The notes: generated by a model from the letters alone, not told the origin. Positions 1-8,271 are shown, numbered from the stretch's first letter. The stretch is DNA of 64,000 nucleotides from Noviherbaspirillum suwonense (GCF_900182955.1 NZ_FXUL01000021.1:1-64000), one strand, 5' to 3'. Numbers and translations are program-made.

Positions 1-183
1 GCCACGTCCTTCTCCTAAAATTCTGCCCTTACGGGCCTTGTTACGGCACCTTTCGGTGCTCTTCCTTCGACGATGGTGCAACGCAGCTTCAGGATTACTC
101 CTTCGCGACAGACCGTTTCGTGCTTACCCTATGCTTGTCTGCTTCTGCCGCTTTCAGAGCTTGGAACTTAGAAAGCATTCCAA
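1..183 (-). promoter_or_regulatory. Structured 5' leader of a gene lying off the left edge
   Basis: Read on the minus strand this ends in a Shine-Dalgarno-like AGGAGAAGGAC directly before a GTG at 5-3, so a gene probably begins at the window edge. Just upstream are two short hairpins: gccc/gggc (25-28 with 33-36, loop ttac) and gcacc/ggtgc (46-50 with 55-59, loop tttc). Further upstream is a perfect inverted repeat ttggaa/ttccaa (161-166 and 178-183). A 27-codon ORF starting at 178 is present but unsupported. I do not recognise a known riboswitch class. The leader assignment is inference. Confidence 0.3.
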
Positions 184-285
184 GGTGAGTCTCAGGCCGG
201 GGTAGTTGACCTTGTCGCCGTCGCTATGCCAGTGGAAAGCCTATGCTGCCACAGCCGGCCGGGCCGGGCAATGTGCGCCATGCCG

Positions 286-1458
286 CTATGTCGCCGACAT
301 GTGCAGCGCCTCGGCGTCCAGCGTGCATCCGCGGCCGAGCGCCTTGGCGCTGTACAGCGCGACGTCGGCGCGCCGCAGCATCGCGTCCAGCGTGTCGTCG
401 CTCGCCGAGCTGACGGCAATGCCGGCGCTGTAATTGAGCGGATAGCCGATTTCGCGCGGCGCCGCTTCGGCCAGGTAGGCCCGTATGCGCCGGTCGAATG
501 CCTGCGTGGACAGCAGGTCGGCCCGGTTCATCAGCACGCAGAATTCCTCGCCGCCATAGCGGCACACCAGGTCGCCGGACCGGCACGCGCTCTGCAGTGC
601 CCTGGCGAAGAACTGCAGCGCATGGTCGCCCGCCTCGTGCCCGCGGCTGTCGTTGACCTCCTTGAAATGATCGATGTCGATCAGCAGCACCCCGAGCCGG
701 TGGCCGTAGCGCGCGGCGTTGGCCAGTTCGACGCCGGCATGGGCCAGCCATGCGCGGCGATTCAGCACGCCGGTCATGCCGTCCAGCGTCGCCAGCCGCT
801 CGAGCGCGCGGGCCGCCTCGTCGCGGTGGGCCAGCAGGATGCCGATCAGGGACAGCACCGCGGTCGCATTGGCGACCAGCGCAAACAGCAGGTTGATCGG
901 ATGCGGCGCCATGAACGAGGGAAAGGCCATTGTATCGAAGGCGGCAAGCGCGCCGCGCCAGGCGGTGACGACGACCTGCGCCGCCAGCGCCAGCACCAGC
1001 AGCCAGCGCCATCCGCCGACCGGCACCAGCGGCTTGCGCGCCAGCGTGACGGCCACCATCGTCATCTGCAGCGCCAGCAGGCCATTGGCCCAGCTGACGC
1101 GGAATGCATAGCTGGAAAAACCCAGCGCATAGCCGACGGTGAGCACGACGGCGACCACCGCCGGCATCCGCGCCGACGGGCTGCGGCCGCACCACAGGTT
1201 GAACGCGGTGGCATTGAGCGCCAGCCCGCCGGCGATGCCTGCCATGGACAAGGTCGAAAGCAGCCGGTCGGTCCACGAACCGCCCGCCACCATGCTGGAA
1301 ACAAGCAGCAGCACCCAGCCCAGCGCCTGCATGCAGACGCCGACCTGCGCGCGCCGGGCAGCCGCATTGACCTGTCCCATGACGGCGGGCAGCGCAACGG
1401 CCATCGTGCACATGCTCACGGTGAGCGCCAAGATCAGGGAGGCAATGTCATTGGGCAT
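286..1458 (-). CDS. Membrane-bound diguanylate cyclase (GGEEF)
   Basis: Predicted to make cyclic di-GMP from two GTP at the inner membrane. The 390-residue product has a hydrophobic N-terminal half (about residues 5-210, roughly six membrane segments) that resembles a MASE-type sensor, followed by a GGDEF domain from about residue 220. The active-site motif is GGEEF at 302-306. An RSGD sequence lies five residues upstream (293-296) and fits the RxxD inhibitory site, so product inhibition is likely. The metal-binding DIDHFKEVND is intact. I chose the ATG at 1458 because the hydrophobic region starts right after it; an ATG at 1527 would add 23 polar residues. The signal sensed by the membrane part cannot be told. 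Confidence 0.88.
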   Translation of the reverse strand: MPNDIASLILALTVSMCTMAVALPAVMGQVNAAARRAQVGVCMQALGWVLLLVSSMVAGGSWTDRLLSTLSMAGIAGGLALNATAFNLWCGRSPSARMPAVVAVVLTVGYALGFSSYAFRVSWANGLLALQMTMVAVTLARKPLVPVGGWRWLLVLALAAQVVVTAWRGALAAFDTMAFPSFMAPHPINLLFALVANATAVLSLIGILLAHRDEAARALERLATLDGMTGVLNRRAWLAHAGVELANAARYGHRLGVLLIDIDHFKEVNDSRGHEAGDHALQFFARALQSACRSGDLVCRYGGEEFCVLMNRADLLSTQAFDRRIRAYLAEAAPREIGYPLNYSAGIAVSSASDDTLDAMLRRADVALYSAKALGRGCTLDAEALHMSAT

Positions 1459-1626
1459 GGGGGCGTTTTCTTGGGTAGGACGCTCTGGATCGACGACGTT
1501 CCCGGTCGTCGGCAGCGATTGTACCAAGTTGCCACGTGGAAAAGCCGGTTAGTCACAAACTTAGCGCTACCAACTTGCTCGCTGGCACGCTCCTGAACTT
1601 CCGCGGCCGGAATCGATCGAATTTCA

Positions 1627-2181
1627 ATGATGGCAATTACCTATCGATCATTGAGCGTTATTTGCATGGCGGCCTGTCTCGCGGCGACGGCGCAAGCGGC
1701 CACGCCGCATCATTCCGCATCCCATGCGCCGGAGGCCAGGAAGAAGTCGGCTGCGAAGCCTGCCAAGGCGGCTGCGAAACCTGCCAAGCCGGCCGCGAAG
1801 GCTGCCAGGAAGACAGCGCTCGACCATAGCGGGAAGGCGGTCAGGGGCAAGGCGTCGTATTACGCCGGGAAATTCAAGGGAAGGAAGATGGCGGACGGCA
1901 CGCGAATGGACCCGTCGGCCAACGTCGCCGCCAGCAAGACGCTGCCGCTGGGAACGAAAGCCCGGGTGACCAACCTGGACAGCGGCAAGAGCGCCGTCGT
2001 CGAGATACGCGACCGTGGTCCGTACGTCGCGAACCGCATCGTCGACGTTACGCCGAAAGTCGCGGAAAAACTCGACATGAAGGAGGATGGCGTGGCGCCG
2101 GTGGTCGTCAGGCCGATTACGGTCCCGCAGCCGGACGGCAGCGTGAAGGCCGGCGCCGGGGCGACCGGGCAGGGCGACTGA
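1627..2181 (+). CDS. RlpA-like septal ring / peptidoglycan-associated exported protein
   Basis: The 184-residue product has a Sec signal peptide (cleavage near AQA-AT, residue 25), an Ala-Lys-Pro-rich linker (about 35-65) like the lysine-rich tails that contact the envelope, and a C-terminal double-psi beta-barrel of the RlpA family (about 73-165). Diagnostic motifs include GKASYYAGKFKGRKMADG and VEIRDRGPYVANRIVD. RlpA family members bind or cleave denuded glycan strands at the septum. There is no SPOR domain, so it is a short form and septal targeting is uncertain. It is a single gene. The call of the domain is firm; enzymatic activity is inferred only from the family. Confidence 0.85.
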   Translation: MMAITYRSLSVICMAACLAATAQAATPHHSASHAPEARKKSAAKPAKAAAKPAKPAAKAARKTALDHSGKAVRGKASYYAGKFKGRKMADGTRMDPSANVAASKTLPLGTKARVTNLDSGKSAVVEIRDRGPYVANRIVDVTPKVAEKLDMKEDGVAPVVVRPITVPQPDGSVKAGAGATGQGD

Positions 2182-2281
2182 TCACGGCACGGGCCGCGCA
2201 GTGCCTGCCGGTACGGCCGCGTCCGCTCGAAGACCGGATTCCGGCGCCTACCGCACGCAGGGCGCGGCGACGGTCGCTGCT

Positions 2282-2313
2282 CCCCGGCAAGCCTGTTTGA
2301 CAGCATGCCGGGG
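2282..2313. terminator. Hairpin between convergent genes
   Basis: Perfect 8-bp arms ccccggca (2282-2289) and tgccgggg (2306-2313) enclose a nested ctgt/acag stem. It lies between the convergent ends of the RlpA-like gene (2181) and the glycine-rich gene (2328), where it could serve both. There is no clear U-tract on either side, so termination is inferred from position and stem. Confidence 0.45.
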
Positions 2314-2327
2314 CGTGCCGGCTGAAT

Positions 2328-2972
2328 CTAGCGCCGCCGCTGTGCCATCTGCCCGAGCGCTACTGCCAGCGCCGCGCCGCCCAATGCCTTGAACAGCTGC
2401 GGATTCTGCGCATAGTAGCGGCTCATCTGGTCGATGATGCCGGGATTCTGCTGTTCGGCCTGTGCGGCAAGCTCCTGCACTTCCTCCGGCGTCATGCGCT
2501 CCGCGTCCTGCGGCGACACCTGGGGCGGTTGCTGCGCCTCCGCGCCGGCGCCCGCTGCGCCGCCGCCAAGCAGGCTGCCCAGCAAGCCGCCGAGACCGCC
2601 AAGACCGCCCGCACCCGCGCCGCCCAGGCCGCCCGCACCGCCGAGACCGCCCAGGCCTCCCAAGCCGCCCATGCCGCCGGCGCGTCCGCCGAGGATGGAA
2701 CCGATAACGGCCGGTCCCAGCGCGCCGATCAGCTGGTTCAGCATGCCGGCGCGCTGGCCGGAGTCAGCCTGCCCGAACATCTGGCCGACCATGTTGCCGA
2801 ACGGCGGCGTCTGATCGGAGCGAAATGCGTGGCTCAGGCCCTGCTCCAGCTCTTCCGGTGCGGCATGCTGCGCAACATGGTCGAAATCCTGTTCGACCTG
2901 CGGCTGGTTTGCCTGGGTAGAGGGATCGCTGTACTGCTCCAGTATCCTTCCGAAATCGGTACCGATAGACAT
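2328..2972 (-). CDS. Glycine-rich DUF937-like protein
   Basis: A 214-residue protein. The N-terminal part (1-95) is helical and ends in a region with IGALGPAVIGSILGG. The centre (about 95-140) is almost only Gly, Leu and Ala in GGLGG repeats. The C-terminal part has EEVQELAAQAEQQNPGIIDQM and a final hydrophobic helix followed by RRR. It resembles DUF937-type proteins of unknown function seen in many beta- and gammaproteobacteria. There is no signal peptide. The start at 2972 is chosen because AGGA lies about 9 bases upstream. The repetitive central DNA gives long shadow frames in all phases. Function unknown. Confidence 0.7.
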   Translation of the reverse strand: MSIGTDFGRILEQYSDPSTQANQPQVEQDFDHVAQHAAPEELEQGLSHAFRSDQTPPFGNMVGQMFGQADSGQRAGMLNQLIGALGPAVIGSILGGRAGGMGGLGGLGGLGGAGGLGGAGAGGLGGLGGLLGSLLGGGAAGAGAEAQQPPQVSPQDAERMTPEEVQELAAQAEQQNPGIIDQMSRYYAQNPQLFKALGGAALAVALGQMAQRRR

Positions 2973-3121
2973 GGCATGTTCCTGATTGTTTGTTGTCGAA
3001 TGAATCAGAGGCCGGCGCCCGGTGATGGTTCCGGCTGCGGCGGCTGGCGGATAGCGCAGGCGCAAGGGTTGGCCGCATAAGCTTCTGTTAACATTGCGGC
3101 ACGAAAAACCATGGAGCAACC

Positions 3122-3538
3122 ATGAATTTACCTGAAGAATTCAATACGCCCGAATTTGCCAAGGGTCTTGCCAAGCGGATCGAAGTGCTCGGCGAAGCGC
3201 ACGTGCAAAAGTCGCTGGATAACGTCGACGCGTTCAACAAGCCGATCCAGAAGTTCGTGACGGAAGCGGCATGGGGCGGCGTATGGGGCCGCGATGGACT
3301 CGATGCGAAGTCGCGCAGCATGATTACCGTTGCGATGCTCACCGCGCTTGGCCGGCAGCATGAGCTGGCGGTCCACGTGCGCGGCGCGATCAATAACGGC
3401 GTCAGCGCGCGGGAGCTGCAGGAAATCCTGCTGCAGTCGGCGATCTATGCCGGCGCGCCCGCCGCGCTTGAAGCCTTTCGCACCGCCGGCACCGTGTTGA
3501 AGGACGCTGGCGTCGAGATCGAGATCGAGGGCGAGTAG
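3122..3538 (+). CDS. Carboxymuconolactone decarboxylase family protein (PcaC-like)
   Basis: A 138-residue all-helical protein of the AhpD/CMD superfamily. It matches the gamma-carboxymuconolactone decarboxylase type: WGGVWGRDGLDAKSRSMITVAML, then HELAVHVRGAINNGVS and EILLQSAIYAGAPAALEAF. The usual redox CxxC of AhpD is absent, which favours a decarboxylase or isomerase-like role over peroxidase activity. True PcaC acts in the protocatechuate branch of the beta-ketoadipate pathway, but no other pca gene is adjacent, so the substrate is open. The gene stands alone, divergent from the gene at 2328-2972 with about 150 bp between them. Full length for the family. Confidence 0.82.
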   Translation: MNLPEEFNTPEFAKGLAKRIEVLGEAHVQKSLDNVDAFNKPIQKFVTEAAWGGVWGRDGLDAKSRSMITVAMLTALGRQHELAVHVRGAINNGVSARELQEILLQSAIYAGAPAALEAFRTAGTVLKDAGVEIEIEGE

Positions 3539-3598
3539 CGGGAGAGCGGTTTTCACAGGACGGCGGTCGTGGAAGCCGAGGCGAAGGTAATAGCTAAC

Positions 3599-3655
3599 GG
3601 ATTAAAAATAACCCATTAAATCTCTATTTTCTGCTTAATAGCTTAAATTTAATCC
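3599..3655. promoter_or_regulatory. AT-rich promoter with long palindrome upstream of hipBA
   Basis: The 168-bp gap before the HTH gene is sharply AT-rich. It holds perfect 8-bp arms ggattaaa (3599-3606) and tttaatcc (3648-3655), and an aatagct element appears twice (near 3588 and 3636). HipB antitoxins bind such paired sites and repress their own operon; that this is the operator is inference. Confidence 0.4.
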
Positions 3656-3706
3656 ACATAGCTGTTTTAATGCTAGGCTTGGCGCTTTCCATGGCCTGGA
3701 CTTGTA

Positions 3707-4030
3707 ATGCTGGATTTCGGATTTGCCGCGGAACATGAAATACGCGCCGAACTCGGCCGTCGGCTGCAGGCGCAAAGGCTGGCGCTTGGCCTGTCGCAGT
3801 CCGAACTCGCGCAGCGCGCCGGCATCAGCGCCAGCACGGTCAAGCTGATCGAAGCGCATGGCCGCTGCACGCTGGAAAACTTCGTCCGCGCCGTGATGGC
3901 GCTGGGCCTGGCTGACCAGCTGCAGCCGCTATTTGTGCTGCAGATCCGTTCGATCGAGCAGATGGAGCAGGCCGAAAAGCCCGGCCGCCGCCGCGCGCCC
4001 CGCGCCACGACGCCGAAACCCCCGGCATGA
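3707..4030 (+). CDS. hipB: HipB-like XRE-family antitoxin / repressor
   Basis: A 107-residue cytoplasmic DNA-binding protein with one helix-turn-helix of the XRE/Cro-CI type at about residues 14-68 (GLSQSELAQRAGISASTVKLIE). The tail after about residue 85 is basic and Pro-rich. The stop codon overlaps the start of the HipA-like gene (ATGA at 4027-4030), the classical arrangement of hipBA, in which HipB neutralises the HipA kinase and represses the operon. The AT-rich palindromic region upstream fits autoregulation. The symbol is assigned from operon context as well as the domain. Confidence 0.8.
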   Translation: MLDFGFAAEHEIRAELGRRLQAQRLALGLSQSELAQRAGISASTVKLIEAHGRCTLENFVRAVMALGLADQLQPLFVLQIRSIEQMEQAEKPGRRRAPRATTPKPPA

Positions 4031-5250
4031 AAAAAATCACGGTCCTCTTTTGCGGCTGGGGCGAAAAGTGGCCGCTCGGAACGCTGGCCGATAATGGCCG
4101 CGCCTTGCTTTTCGAATATTCGGCTGCCGCACTGGCGAGGAACATTGAATTCTCGCCGCGGCACCTGAAGCTGCGTGCGCAGGCCTACGGGGATTTCCCG
4201 GCTTACCAGTTCCGCCTGCCGGGCCTGATCGCCGACGCCTTGCCCGACGGCTGGGGCCTGCGCCTGATGGACCAGGTGCTGGCCAGGCTCGGCTATCTGC
4301 CGCACCAGATATCGCCGCTGGACCGGCTGGCCTTTCTCGGCGAACGCGCGATGGGCGCGCTGGCCTTCGAGCCTGCCACCGACGTTGCGCTGCCGGCGGA
4401 CGATGTTGCATTGCTGACGCTCGCCCGCGAAGTCAGGGCGGATGTCGAAGACCAGGATGTCGCCGCGCTGACGCAGCTGGCGGTCATCGGCGGCTCGCCG
4501 CAGGGCGCGCGGCCCAAGGCGCTGGTGCAATACGATCCTGGCAGCGGCCGCATCAGCACATTGCCATCGGCCGCGGGCACGCCATGGCTGGTCAAATTCC
4601 CGGCCCGGGGAGAGCACAAGGAAGTTTGTGCGATCGAAGCGCTGTATGCCCGGCTGGCGCGCGACTGCGGCCTGGACATGCCGCGCACCGCCTGCTTCGA
4701 CCTCGGCCGCGGCCTGGCTGCGTTCGCCATCGAACGCTTCGACCGGCAGGACGGCATGCGGGTGCCGGTGCATACGCTGGCCGGTGTGCTGCATGCGGAC
4801 TTTCGTATTCCTTCAGCCAGTTACCAGACGCTGCTGCGCAATACCCGCGCGATGACGCACAGCGAACGCGAAGTGGAAAAGGCTTATGAACGATGCGTGT
4901 TCAATGTCATCTTCCATAACCGCGACGACCATGTGAAGAATTTTTCCTACCGGATGGACGATCGTTTTTCGTGGAGGCTGGCCCCGTGCTACGACCTCAC
5001 CTTCAGCGACGGCCCGGGAGGCGAGCACCAGATGGATATCGAGGGCGAAGGCAGGTACCCGGGAAGGTCGCACCTTTTGCGGCTGGCCAGCAGCAACAGC
5101 CTGGACCCTGGCCGCGCCGAAGCCGCCATTGCGCGAATGAGCGCCGTGGCAGCCGGCATTGTAAAGATGGCACGGGACTACCCGATACGTCCCGCCACGC
5201 GCAAGCGAATTGCGGAAGCGGTCGGCCGGAATTGCCTGCGCATGGCATGA
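4027..5250 (+). CDS. hipA: HipA-like serine/threonine kinase toxin
   Basis: A 407-residue HipA-family kinase. In the family the toxin phosphorylates aminoacyl-tRNA synthetases (GltX for E. coli HipA), stops translation and can give persistence. The HipA C-terminal fold is clear: a Gly-rich loop GGSPQGARPK (155-164), KFPA (190-193), the catalytic loop HNRDDHVKNF (297-306) and the metal site CYDL (321-324). All expected catalytic residues appear present, so the kinase looks active. The start overlaps the antitoxin by 4 bp, which implies translational coupling. The length is slightly below E. coli HipA (440). The target is unknown. Confidence 0.88.
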   Translation: MKKITVLFCGWGEKWPLGTLADNGRALLFEYSAAALARNIEFSPRHLKLRAQAYGDFPAYQFRLPGLIADALPDGWGLRLMDQVLARLGYLPHQISPLDRLAFLGERAMGALAFEPATDVALPADDVALLTLAREVRADVEDQDVAALTQLAVIGGSPQGARPKALVQYDPGSGRISTLPSAAGTPWLVKFPARGEHKEVCAIEALYARLARDCGLDMPRTACFDLGRGLAAFAIERFDRQDGMRVPVHTLAGVLHADFRIPSASYQTLLRNTRAMTHSEREVEKAYERCVFNVIFHNRDDHVKNFSYRMDDRFSWRLAPCYDLTFSDGPGGEHQMDIEGEGRYPGRSHLLRLASSNSLDPGRAEAAIARMSAVAAGIVKMARDYPIRPATRKRIAEAVGRNCLRMA

Positions 5251-5371
5251 ACCAGGGACGATAGCCGGCTCAGGCCATGCGCATCACTCTGGGGATAAAG
5301 GACAAATTGGGGAAATTGAAGAATGGACGTCCCGGCGGCGCGCCAGCCTGCAAAGGGCTGCGCACGCAGAA

Positions 5372-5395
5372 GGCCGCATCACGGTCGATGCGGCC
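5372..5395. terminator. Hairpin in the convergent gap after hipA
   Basis: Perfect 9-bp arms ggccgcatc (5372-5380) and gatgcggcc (5387-5395) with a 6-base loop. It lies between the convergent ends at 5250 and 5458. There is no strong U-run, so it is a weak candidate for a bidirectional terminator. Confidence 0.4.
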
Positions 5396-5457
5396 CGGAA
5401 CGCCCGGGGAGCGCATCCGGCCGGAGCGCCCTCCTTTCAACTCAGCGGCTCAGCGGC

Positions 5458-6954
5458 TCAGCGCGTGGAGCGAAGATGACGGTTGTGGCGCTTCTTGCCG
5501 CCGCCCTCGCCCTGCCCTTGCCCCTGGCCCTGGCCTTGTCCCGGACCCTTGGGGCCACGCGGCACATGCGGACGCGGCTCTGCGTTGATCGAGTTCGGAT
5601 TGTGGAGCCATGAGTTGAGCTGCTCCCGCACGCGGGGAATGCCGCCGGCAATGCGGATATAACGGTTGCGCAGCAGGCGGCGCAGCAGTTCATCGACAGG
5701 CTGGGCAACATCCTCGCGCAGGCCGATGATGCGCTGGCACTGGCGGAACACGTCGGCGCTGCGCACCGCATCCGGCGCAACCACGGTCAGGCGCAGCTGC
5801 GGGTACAGCAGCTGCAGGTCGTCGAGTTCACGCATATTGGAACCCACCAAGCCGATTGTCGGCTTGAAGTCGCTGTTGGCCGATGGCGGCAGCTTCGGGT
5901 CGAACAGGGGCTGCACTTCCGCCGGATGGCCGCCGTCGTCGTCGACACCATCCACCAATGGGGCGCGTTCCGGGGTGTCGATGACCGTGTTGAACGACTG
6001 CGGCTGGGGAGCGCGTTCATGGCGCGGCTGGTTTTGCCGTTCCTGTCGCTCCTGCCGTTCCTGACGCTCCTGCCGGGGCGCGCCGCCGCTGTTCTGTGCG
6101 GGCGCGAATTGCGCCAGCGCCTTCTGGATCATGGCGCCGAATTGCTGGTCGCCGCCCTTAGTGGCCAGGACCTTGACCAGCGCAAGCGCCATCTCTTCGC
6201 ACACCATGGCGACAAACGGGCGCGACGCTTCCAGGAAACTGGCGGGCGGTTGCACCTGCGGCGCCACCGGAGTCGGCTGGACCTGGGCTTGCACCTGGGG
6301 CTGCGGTTGGGGTTGGGGTTGGGGTTGGGGCTGGCCCTGGGGCTGCGCCCGGTTCTCGTTCATCCGCTCCTTGTGGCGCTCGCGTGCCTGCTGCGCGGGG
6401 CTAGCGGCATCCTGACGGCGCTGCGAAGGTTGTTCCGGCTGCGCACTTTCGGCGACAGGCTGAACGGCGGGAGCGGTGGGAGCGGCGCTAGCCGGCGCGG
6501 CGTCTGGCTCTGCGACCGCTTCGGCGGCCGGGGCTGGCGCGGCTTCCGCCTCGACCGCGGCGACCGGCTCAGCCGGAGGCGTGGCGCGGGGCGCGCTTTC
6601 GACTGCGGGCCGGCGCTCGGTCGCTGCCTCGGCCGGGGCCGCAGGGGCCGGGGCTTCCGGCGCTGGCGTGCTTTCGGCGAGGCCCTGCTCGTGGCTCATG
6701 CCCTGAAAGATGGTGCTGAGGCGGTCGCGTATGCCCTGGAATCCCTGGGCGATCGAAATCAGCTTGCGATGACGGTCTTCCGGCAAAGCCTCCTGCGCCA
6801 GGAAAACGTCCTTGGCGCGGATTTCTTCAAGCCGTGGCGAAGACAGGAGGACGGCGCCTTTTTGACCAAAAAGATGGTTGGCGACGCTCGCCCATTCTTC
6901 TTCTGTCCATTTAATGACTTTTGGTGCAGCGGATTTTTCGATTTTATCAGGCAT
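5458..6954 (-). CDS. Unknown low-complexity protein with conserved-looking ends
   Basis: A 498-residue protein I do not recognise. It has an ordered N-terminal segment (about 12-85: KVIKWTEEEWASVANHLF, then a helical part to FQGIRDRLSTIFQ), a long Ala/Pro/Glu linker (about 90-195), a Pro-Gln dipeptide run (about 205-235), a short helical segment (about 240-285), RQE repeats (about 297-315), and a Rossmann-like C-terminal segment (about 365-455) that begins TIGLVGSNMRELDDLQ. That last part is reminiscent of DUF2325-type domains. The tail is Gly-Gln repeats ending in a basic stretch. There is no signal peptide. The mix of Q-, P- and R-rich linkers suggests a nucleic-acid or scaffold role, but that is inference. 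The coding frame is supported by the ordered ends; the plus-strand frame over the same DNA is a shadow. Confidence 0.6.
   Translation of the reverse strand: MPDKIEKSAAPKVIKWTEEEWASVANHLFGQKGAVLLSSPRLEEIRAKDVFLAQEALPEDRHRKLISIAQGFQGIRDRLSTIFQGMSHEQGLAESTPAPEAPAPAAPAEAATERRPAVESAPRATPPAEPVAAVEAEAAPAPAAEAVAEPDAAPASAAPTAPAVQPVAESAQPEQPSQRRQDAASPAQQARERHKERMNENRAQPQGQPQPQPQPQPQPQVQAQVQPTPVAPQVQPPASFLEASRPFVAMVCEEMALALVKVLATKGGDQQFGAMIQKALAQFAPAQNSGGAPRQERQERQERQERQNQPRHERAPQPQSFNTVIDTPERAPLVDGVDDDGGHPAEVQPLFDPKLPPSANSDFKPTIGLVGSNMRELDDLQLLYPQLRLTVVAPDAVRSADVFRQCQRIIGLREDVAQPVDELLRRLLRNRYIRIAGGIPRVREQLNSWLHNPNSINAEPRPHVPRGPKGPGQGQGQGQGQGEGGGKKRHNRHLRSTR
6307..6330 (+). repeat. Four perfect TTGGGG repeats (G-quadruplex-prone)
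   Basis: Four tandem TTGGGG units on the plus strand, which is the template strand of the unknown gene at 5458-6954. They encode part of its Pro-Gln run. Four runs of four guanines with 2-base loops fit the G-quadruplex consensus. Confidence 0.85.
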
Positions 6955-7823
6955 GGCTTAATTTAACGGGTGGTTCAAACGCGGGTGACATTGCAGCACC
7001 GCACTCTTTAATTCGCTTACGGATGGCCGCCTCGTTGCGGCAGTCCATCGAGCAGGTCGATAACCTGGAAATAATGGCTAACAGCCCGCTGCCAGGGTGA
7101 ACCGGACTGGTTCAGCGCATGCACGCCTGGCCATAGCCAGACGCATCGACGCGTCGGTATCTGGCATGGACGTCCGGCGCAGCGCCAGCCACGTCTATTG
7201 CCAAACACTTTATTCGCTGCCGGCCTGTCAGTAACATCAAGTCCGACATTGTCCGGTATTTCCTATTCCGGGTCTTTGTCTTTAAATTACTTATCGCAGC
7301 GGAACCCGGAGTGTACCGGAAGCCGCGCGCCTCTGCGTACCGAATTGACGATCTGATCGTTAATATCAATTCGGCATGGTAATGGTCGCAATACTACCCC
7401 CACAATGACCGTTCGTTAATCCCTCCCGGGCGGGTTTTACAACAAAAAAACAACAGGCTTTCACCTGCCTTCCGGAGACGAGATTCAGGGCCTGAAACGC
7501 GTTCCCTCTGGAAGACGATTAAACCGCCTTTTATTAGTAAAAAAGCGGCATTGCCATCTTGACTATTCGAAATAAGCTGTTCTTCCAATCGGAAAAACTG
7601 CTGCTATAGTTCTGCGACGGGCGCGTACCGGATTTCCATGACGAATCGGTTTGCAACCGTCCTTGCTTTTCGCACCACGTAGTTGATCCCTGTTAAAGCT
7701 GCAAATAAATTTTAGTGCCACCCTAAAAGTTTCCGCTAGGAAACCGTAAACGGGTCAGGCGTGCAACGATGTTTCCCCGCTGGGCATGTTATTGCGACTA
7801 CTTGAATTTAAAGAAGGAAGACC
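6955..7823. other. Gene-poor region, 869 bp
   Basis: Lower GC than its surroundings. It holds only short open frames (the longest is about 85 codons) without good ribosome sites or recognisable products. The 3' part carries AT-rich promoter-like sequence (for example tatagt near 7610) and the two tandem hairpins listed separately. No tRNA or known ncRNA is recognised. Confidence 0.5.
7710..7744. promoter_or_regulatory. Two tandem hairpins upstream of the gene at 7824
   Basis: The perfect inverted repeat ttttag (7710-7715) with ctaaaa (7723-7728) is followed at once by gtttcc (7729-7734) with ggaaac (7739-7744). They lie 80 bp before the start at 7824 and could be an operator or a structured leader. 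Confidence 0.35.
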
Positions 7824-8264
7824 ATGGATGCGACTCAGACCGCAGCACAACAGGTATTGACAATCTGGTATCAGAATGAAGCGCTTCGTGTTGTGGTCGA
7901 CAGGGAGGTCCGTTTTGCCGTCGAGGACATTCAGCGTATTGCCCGGGCCGACGACCTGCACCAGCGCATGGCGCACGATCCGCGCTGGTCCCGCAAGACC
8001 GCCCAGGAGAACGGCGTCATGATCGAAACCGTCGGCTGGTCGCAGGCGCTGAACCTGATCGACATGGGCGACCTGGCTTCACATGACATACAGCGCTTCG
8101 GCGAATGGTTTCTCACCGACGTGATCGAACATCTGTGCGATGAAATTACCCTCACAGGCACCGAGCGCATCGACACGTCCAGCTTGCAGGAAAGCAGCTT
8201 CTTCCGTAAAGCGCTGGCGGAAATGGACAATACAGGCGCCAAACTGGTGCAGCGCCTGCACTGA
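7824..8264 (+). CDS. Hypothetical protein, unknown family
   Basis: A 146-residue soluble protein I cannot place. It is mixed alpha/beta and acidic, with no signal peptide or membrane segment. The N-terminus (MDATQTAAQQVLTIWYQNEA) runs into a stretch with alternating charge, and the C-terminal half is helical. GAAGGAAG lies 8-9 bases before the ATG, a strong ribosome site that supports translation. It sits after an 869-bp gene-poor leader with hairpins and runs convergently into the small HTH gene (8272), 7 bp away. The pair may belong to one accessory unit; that is inference. Confidence 0.6.
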   Translation: MDATQTAAQQVLTIWYQNEALRVVVDREVRFAVEDIQRIARADDLHQRMAHDPRWSRKTAQENGVMIETVGWSQALNLIDMGDLASHDIQRFGEWFLTDVIEHLCDEITLTGTERIDTSSLQESSFFRKALAEMDNTGAKLVQRLH

Positions 8265-8271
8265 CCACACC

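Noticed and set aside
1-183. Possible known riboswitch or RNA gene at the left edge
   Set aside because: No consensus for TPP, cobalamin, glycine, c-di-GMP or other common classes could be read, so only a leader is reported.
5926-6966. A 346-codon plus-strand frame over the unknown 498-residue gene
   Set aside because: Leu/Arg-rich, no signal or domain; the minus-strand frame has ordered ends and simple-repeat linkers in a consistent phase.
6955-7823. Possible tRNA or small RNA genes in the gene-poor stretch
   Set aside because: No cloverleaf arms or TPsiC-like sequence could be found by eye.
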